From Marisa cornuarietis (Eukaryota; Mollusca; Gastropoda; Architaenioglossa; Ampullariidae): 64,000 nucleotides of DNA. The stretch lies in NCBI GenBank assembly GCA_004794655.1, contig SMMW01000559.1, positions 2,108,001-2,172,000 of the forward strand, given 5' to 3'. A program made the translations under genes and the position numbers. Shown here in pieces: positions 59,051-64,000 of this stretch. The stretch's first letter is position 1. Every line of letters begins with the position of its first letter. The notes beneath the pieces are model-generated. The model was not told the origin of the DNA, ran no database searches, and saw only the letters and a list, made by a program, of their open reading frames with translations.

Positions 59051-59483
59051 CGCACGCAGACGAACGCACGGTGCGGAATGGAATGCGCGTCAGTAGTTGT
59101 TCCATTCACAGCGAGCAGCGCTCACGGGTCAGGTCACGTGAGGTGACCCCATCGTGCACGCAGCGGCACGCTCGGACATCTTGCAGGATTCTTTTGCACA
59201 CGTTGACCGCCTGCTGTGATCCCGCTACCCGAAGCTCAACTGAGCTGCCTTTGCATGGCCACGCGATGCCACCTTTCTTGCTGGCTCCTCTAGCTAGATT
59301 ATTTGTGCTAAACTACCCGAAACTGTATTGTGCTTGCTCGTACGTCTACTTTTTGTCGGCATTTCTACCTGAAAAATCCTTTTCTCCCTGGATAATATAG
59401 TTACGTTTTGTCCGGACAACTAAAATAAGTTTTTAAAACAATTTTTGGCTGCATTTTTACGGTTTGAAACATATCTGAACGGA

Positions 59484-59503
59484 CACACACACACACACAC
59501 ACA
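59484..59503. repeat. (AC)n microsatellite
   Basis: A short CA run in the FBXL16 intron, with no other feature nearby. Confidence 0.9.
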
Positions 59504-61138
59504 TTGTTAGTCCGTTACGTGTACGCCTGTAGGCGTAGTGGAAAAAGTAGGAGTGGGCTGCAGAGAATATTTCGGCAGTGCCAAAATCTTGTTTAGATAG
59601 TTTAGACATTAGCATCGGCGTGGGTTTGCCCTAGATGCTGAAGTATAAAAAGACCCTCCGAAATAAATAAATGTTGTTTTTGTGTGTGTAAAGGAGAGAC
59701 GGGCTGAGAGAGCCAGTATAATCATTTTCCTGGTAACACCTGGACTGAGAGTCAATCCCAGACTTGAATCATAGGATGTACCTGGCCTACCAGGCTGATT
59801 ACGTTCGGGAGAACAGAAAGGGCAGAGGGTGGGATGGGAAGGGCAAGATATGTTTGTGGGATCTGAAATCCTGCAGGATTCCCTGTGACGTAGAGCTGTG
59901 GGAGAAACAAGACCTCTGGTACATCCGGGGGGAGGGGTGGTAATGGCTTGTTTTCTGTGTCCAAAGTGTAAAGCAAGGATTTCTTCAGCATTGACGCCAA
60001 CGCGTTCAAACATACACACATGCGTGCAACCATTAAGAGAACGAGAAAAGTTCATAGATCGATTGACAGATAGACCGAGAGGGTGAGAGAGATCTGAAGA
60101 CCAGTATGTGTCTCAAATCCTAGTCCATAATTTTTTGTTGACACTAACAGAAGGAACACATTTTTTTCAAATATTTCTAGCTAAGCTTAGTCCCTAAAAG
60201 TGCAACTGTCCGTTGATGGGAAATGAGGAGTTAGTCTACACATACGTGATATATCTCACCTGCGTTTCAATGAATTCGGCGCATATCTCTCCCTCTCTGC
60301 CGTTCCTCGTACCAGATAGTATTTCCTAGTACCAGATGGTATTTCCCAAAATATGGTTGATCACCCCACCCCCCATCCCACTCTGCTCTGCAGATGCAGG
60401 TTTTACATACATCACAGACTAAGAACCCAAGCCACTGACAGAATACGTTTGGGTATGCTAAGTTTGTCAAGGCTTCAGGCAATGGGAGAGCTGGGACCGT
60501 ATGATATTTAGGCGTATCCGGGACCATCACCGCGGATTTGACCTCTGTCTGTGCATGAAGTGTGTACAAAAACATTGTCGTTTCATATTTCTGGAAATGT
60601 AATAACTTTAGGTTGTTTCTCAGAAAAAAAGAGGGGGGGGGGGAAATAGAACCTTGTAGGGAACTCAATCTCGTACACAGCTTTAAAAAAAAACAAAAAA
60701 ACAACACACCATATAATAAAAACATCGAAACAACACACAGTGGGTGTGGCTACATGAATGTAGAATAAAAATGAAGAAAATTAAAGAAGTGCGACAGCGA
60801 GCGACGATTACCGGCTGCAGTGTATCACCTTCTACGTCTTGCCAGCGATGATGCCGCTTTGTGCGTCTTGCCAGCGATGCGAACGGGAACAACGTCGCTC
60901 GTCTGGATCTTCACCTGTCAGGGTGTGCCCTTGTTGACAGATCGAAGCGTTAGCGGGGGGTGGTGGTGATGGTGGTGGTGGTGGAGGGGGGGGAGTGCAG
61001 ACAGGTGCATATCCGAGCGGAAAGTGATAAAGCAAAAGAAGAATGGCGAAGCAGAGCGAAAGATTAAACATGACTAAAAACCACACGCGTTCTAGGAAGA
61101 GATGTTTATACTACACAGACCAGCAGGCACCCGTCGCC

Positions 61139-61182
61139 GGTGTGTGTGTGTGTGAGAGAGAGAGACACACACACACACAGAA
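61139..61182. repeat. Compound (GT)n-(GA)n-(CA)n microsatellite
   Basis: Three adjoining dinucleotide runs. GT and CA are complementary, so the tract can form a short hairpin around the GA core. Confidence 0.9.
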
Positions 61183-61254
61183 AGAGAGATGTATATCAGT
61201 TAACCAGTCATTCGTCCCTTTACTGGTACTTGTCTTTGGGGGAGCACATGGATA

Positions 61255-62304
61255 AACGCTGGAGCTGACATGGCCTGCCACTCGTGCTTGTTTTGGGAGC
61301 TGGTGAGCAGTACCTACACAGCACGACCGGTAGCTGACGTTCGTAAGTCAGTTCTTCCTCTGGCCACCGGGATTTCGACCACCCTCCAAGGTACCTTGAA
61401 GGACAGTCTTCGACAAGGTGTCGTCGCTTGACTTTTGTAAATAGAAGTTCCTGGTGTCCTTCGAGTGTGGCAACCGTGCTTTGTACAAAGTCATTGGTTT
61501 TCCTTATCTTACAAGGTACAGAGCAGGCTTCTCAGGCACTTGTTCTAGAATTGTAGAACTTGGGAGCCACCCTCTCTAAGAATGGCAGCTCCACGACAAA
61601 TATCCGCATCAGGATCGCAGCAGCAGCAGCTACAGTGGCCAGGCTGGATATGGTCTGGCGCAGACATAACATCAGGTTTACTACAAAGTACAGTCTGTAC
61701 AAATCCCTTGTAGTACTGATCCTGCTCTACGGATGTGAAATGTGGTCTCATCTTGCCGATGAGGAGAAGAGAATCCAGGAATTCTAGAACAAGTGTCTGA
61801 GTAGGCTGCTCTGTATCTTTTAGATGCGATTAAAAGAAAAACATTAATGTAATATTTATCGTGCTTCGTCGTCACCGAAATAAGTTTTTGTGATACTTTA
61901 TGCTCTATTTCCAGCGATTTTCGCTGAACGCTCGTGTTGTCCTTTAAAGCTGCTTACTTCTTCGAGCTGTACCCCTTTCATGTAGATCTCTGCTTTGTCG
62001 TTGCCATTGATCATAAGGTTGCTCTTATTAGTGCTGGTCTTCATCTTCATTCCATATACGTTTGAACTGTCTGTCAGTTTGCTGGTCAGATCTTGGAGTT
62101 CTCTGTTAGTACCTGCAGGTTAGTACCTGCTAACAAGTCTATGTCGTCTGCAAATCGGTCTTCCATCAATGAAAATGGAGGTATGATGATCGTGGATGGT
62201 TTCACGCATGATATTCTCCAAGAAGATTTTAAGCAGCACCGGTGATAGGGACACCACTGAGTACGCATATTGTAGCGCGAAAGTAAGATATATATATATA
62301 CCAA
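61255..62304 (-). mobile_element. RTE-type LINE fragment with an internally inverted segment
   Basis: The minus strand carries RT sequence: CRR with ADD-type remnants near 62,140 (FADDIDLLAGTN), then TSKLTDSSNVYGMKMKTSTN and MINGNDKAEIYMKGVQLEEV to about 61,930. The next part of the protein (NLGATLSKNGSSTTNIRIRI, LYKSLVVLILLYGCEMW, ADEEKRIQEF) is on the plus strand at 61,557-61,785. The C-terminus resumes on the minus strand from about 61,550 (NKCLRSLLCT, VATLEGHQELL, KVKRR). Arms of 36 bp, 61517-61552 and 61780-61815, are inverted repeats (33/36 identical), both encoding the NKCL..LL stretch. The family differs from the copies in FNIP introns. Many stops are present. Confidence 0.75.
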
Positions 62305-62959
62305 GATAGAATGAGGCAGAGCGCGAGAAAAAAATACGGAGAGAGAGAGAGAGATTATGAAGGTTGCTTTAGGTGGTTCGTATCCCCGTTTCTATACATA
62401 CAAATGCCCATTAATGAGCGGGTCCCAAGCGTTCTTCAATGGGAAGAGAAAAGATTGAGATCTGTTTGCACACACATGCAGTCTGGCCAGGCATCAACAT
62501 AACACACAGCAGGGAGACGACAATCCTATAAAACAGTAATTAACGAAGCACGGCCTATCCAAACTCACTTGGGGTCAGTGTAGTCACATTTAGCGGTCGT
62601 TTGATCTGACTACACGCGTTCGCTATTCAAGAGCTCCGTTGCCATGCAGCTCATAATTATGCAGTGAACAAAGTGCAGGTGCCGAGCGCGCACGAGTACT
62701 GATTGTTGAATGACATCAGCTTATCTCCTTTACAAATCGTTTCCGTGCCAAAAAACCATTGCGCGATAAGAAGTGGGGGAAAAAATGTAAAAGTAAATAA
62801 AATAAAAATGTGCTGTGTTTAAGCGGGTGGTCGTGTGAATGAAGCCTTCAGACGCATGTGGGTAGTAGGAGAGAATGGGTGAGGGGGTATGATATGGGGG
62901 AGGAAGGGATGAGGGGGGGGGGGATAATAAGGTGATGCCTTGGAAATATGTGGTAACCA
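62305..62959. other. FBXL16 intron, unassigned
   Basis: No gene or element recognised apart from short GA and TA runs at 62,288-62,353. G-runs occur near 62,915. Confidence 0.4.
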
Positions 62960-63310
62960 GCGGCAGATGATAATAATAATATGTGTGCTTGTATCGCGCA
63001 GCATCACGACCAAAATAGATCGCACTGTCTGTGCTGACCAGTGATGATAAATGAACATTAGGTAACAGACAATGGATGGTGAGATATGTATAGTCACACT
63101 GAGCAGCATAAAGAGGAAGTACAAGAGTACAACGTAATTCAGTGGATGAAGGTATGAAGGGATATAGGGACTGTAAACAGTATAGAGATGGAGTAGTTAC
63201 CTAATGGTGCACATGACAGACAATATTGCAAAAGGAATTCAGGATGGTAATTCAGGGATAGGACTTAGTGAACAAATACGTTTGAATGTAGTCTTCGAGT
63301 CAGAGACAAA
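62960..63310 (-). mobile_element. LINE 3' end, second copy of the CR1/L2-type family
   Basis: The plus strand CGCGCAGCATCACGACC, GTGCTGACCAGTGATGATAA, GTGGATGAAGGTATGAAGGG and GTCTTCGAGTCAGAG match the 49,910-50,220 copy in order and spacing, with scattered differences. Only the 3' UTR and extreme C-terminal region are present (5' truncation). Confidence 0.78.
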
Positions 63311-64000
63311 TCGCGAGGCTCCTCCTTCTTGAAAATGTTCTGCCTGCGCAAAGACGAGACACGCGCATGGCTAATGTTGTGTTTATGCACGACCGACGCG
63401 CGTGATTACTCTTTGTGTAAAGGGTCGTCTCGGCGCTAGTCCAAGGAACAGCTTGACCGTGGGAGGGGGGAGAATGGTGTTGCATCCATCATGTGCAGTT
63501 AAAAATTCCGCGCAGCGACTTCATGCATTCACTCTCGTAGCTGCTATGAAAGCACAAAAGAACTGTGTGTGTGCGTGAGAAAAAAAGAGAGAGTGAAATA
63601 GAGTGCGTTGCACAGCCATGCTGCTTTGATTAAGGTTTCCCCAATGACGATATGGTCGTTGGAGACAGCGCTATCAATCGAAATTATTAAAAAAAAGGAG
63701 GCGATGAAATTTAATAAAGGCTTTTAGATGCAAATATGCCCAGCGTCAGTAAGCAACAAAATGTTTCTTTTTTTCTGTTCGTCTCTCTGTGTAACATTCA
63801 TACCCATCCCCCTCCCATCCAGTCTCTCTCTCTCTCTCGCTCTCTAAAGACCCTTGCGTAACGTTTAGGCGATATGAATCTAGGTGATAAACATGTTTAT
63901 TGCCGCTGATTTCAATCTGCAAATCCATCCGCTGGATTTGCTGCTGATCACGCCCAATGGACATTCATTTTCATTCCATTTGCTCATGCCAGCTATCGTG
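63311..64000. other. Right edge of window, no gene recognised
   Basis: Probably still the FBXL16 intron. CpG-containing patches (63,340-63,440) and a (CT)n run (63,822-63,845). No exon matching the missing FBXL16 C-terminus was found. Confidence 0.4.

Larger units (their letters stand above)
58709..61254. other. FBXL16 intron, left part
   Basis: Contains a (CT)n then (CA)n run at 58,786-58,810, a SINE-type tail near 58,985-59,050, (AC)n at 59,484-59,503, and a compound GT/GA/CA microsatellite at 61,139-61,182. The next FBXL16 exon was not found here on either strand. Confidence 0.45.

Noticed and set aside
1..64000. CRISPR array, rRNA genes or bacterial operon
   Set aside because: No regularly spaced repeats with unique spacers, no rRNA-like conserved blocks, and gene structure is plainly eukaryotic. 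A systematic tRNA scan could not be done by eye.

Overview
This is a eukaryotic genomic window: intron-rich genes with GT-AG introns, many microsatellites and many non-LTR retrotransposon pieces. It is most likely from an invertebrate, probably a mollusc. The mollusc call rests on repeat style (LINE/SINE tails such as the one near 58,990-59,050 ending in GGCGTTAAACAATAACAAAC) and on recalled repeat families, so it is an inference. The gene models were assembled by eye from homology, splice signals and intron phase. Every stated junction keeps the reading frame.

Layout. (1) 800-9,135, minus strand: the 5' end of a polycystin-1 (PKD1-type) gene. Its order is signal peptide, LRRNT, two LRRs, LRRCT, WSC, PKD, as in vertebrate polycystin-1, and it runs off the left edge. 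(2) 11,492-13,920, plus strand: an intact five-exon Myb/SANT-like gene (229 aa). It faces a broken PIF/Harbinger transposase pseudogene (about 14,449-15,375, minus). (3) 16,703-37,079, plus strand: a complete 21-exon folliculin-interacting protein gene (FNIP, 1,057 aa), probably with a 3.7-kb 3' UTR. Its introns hold two copies of one APE-type non-LTR retrotransposon (20,185-21,529 plus; 28,527-32,004 minus, itself carrying a nested insert) and a mariner-like foldback element (27,654-28,143). (4) About 41-53.8 kb: gene-poor sequence with one unexplained small ORF, a SINE, a CR1/L2/Jockey-type LINE fragment, a 690-bp TTAA-flanked MITE and small tandem duplications. (5) About 53.8-57 kb: a CpG-rich putative promoter/5' region. 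It is followed at 57,387-58,708 by a large coding exon of FBXL16, whose last part lies beyond the right edge. Retroelement pieces sit in the FBXL16 intron, including an RTE-type piece with an internally inverted segment.

The host genes have separate roles: ciliary/mechanosensory receptor (PKD1), lysosomal mTORC1/AMPK nutrient signalling (FNIP) and an F-box/LRR adaptor (FBXL16). The most notable points are a conserved CxCxxC motif in FNIP matching the vertebrate FEM1B reductive-stress degron, a cluster of TFEB/MITF-type E-boxes at the FNIP 5' end, an intact Myb-like gene next to a dead transposase, and co-location of PKD1 and FBXL16, which are also linked on human 16p13.3. I saw no bacterial-type operon, CRISPR array or rRNA. 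No clearly new multi-gene system is evident.
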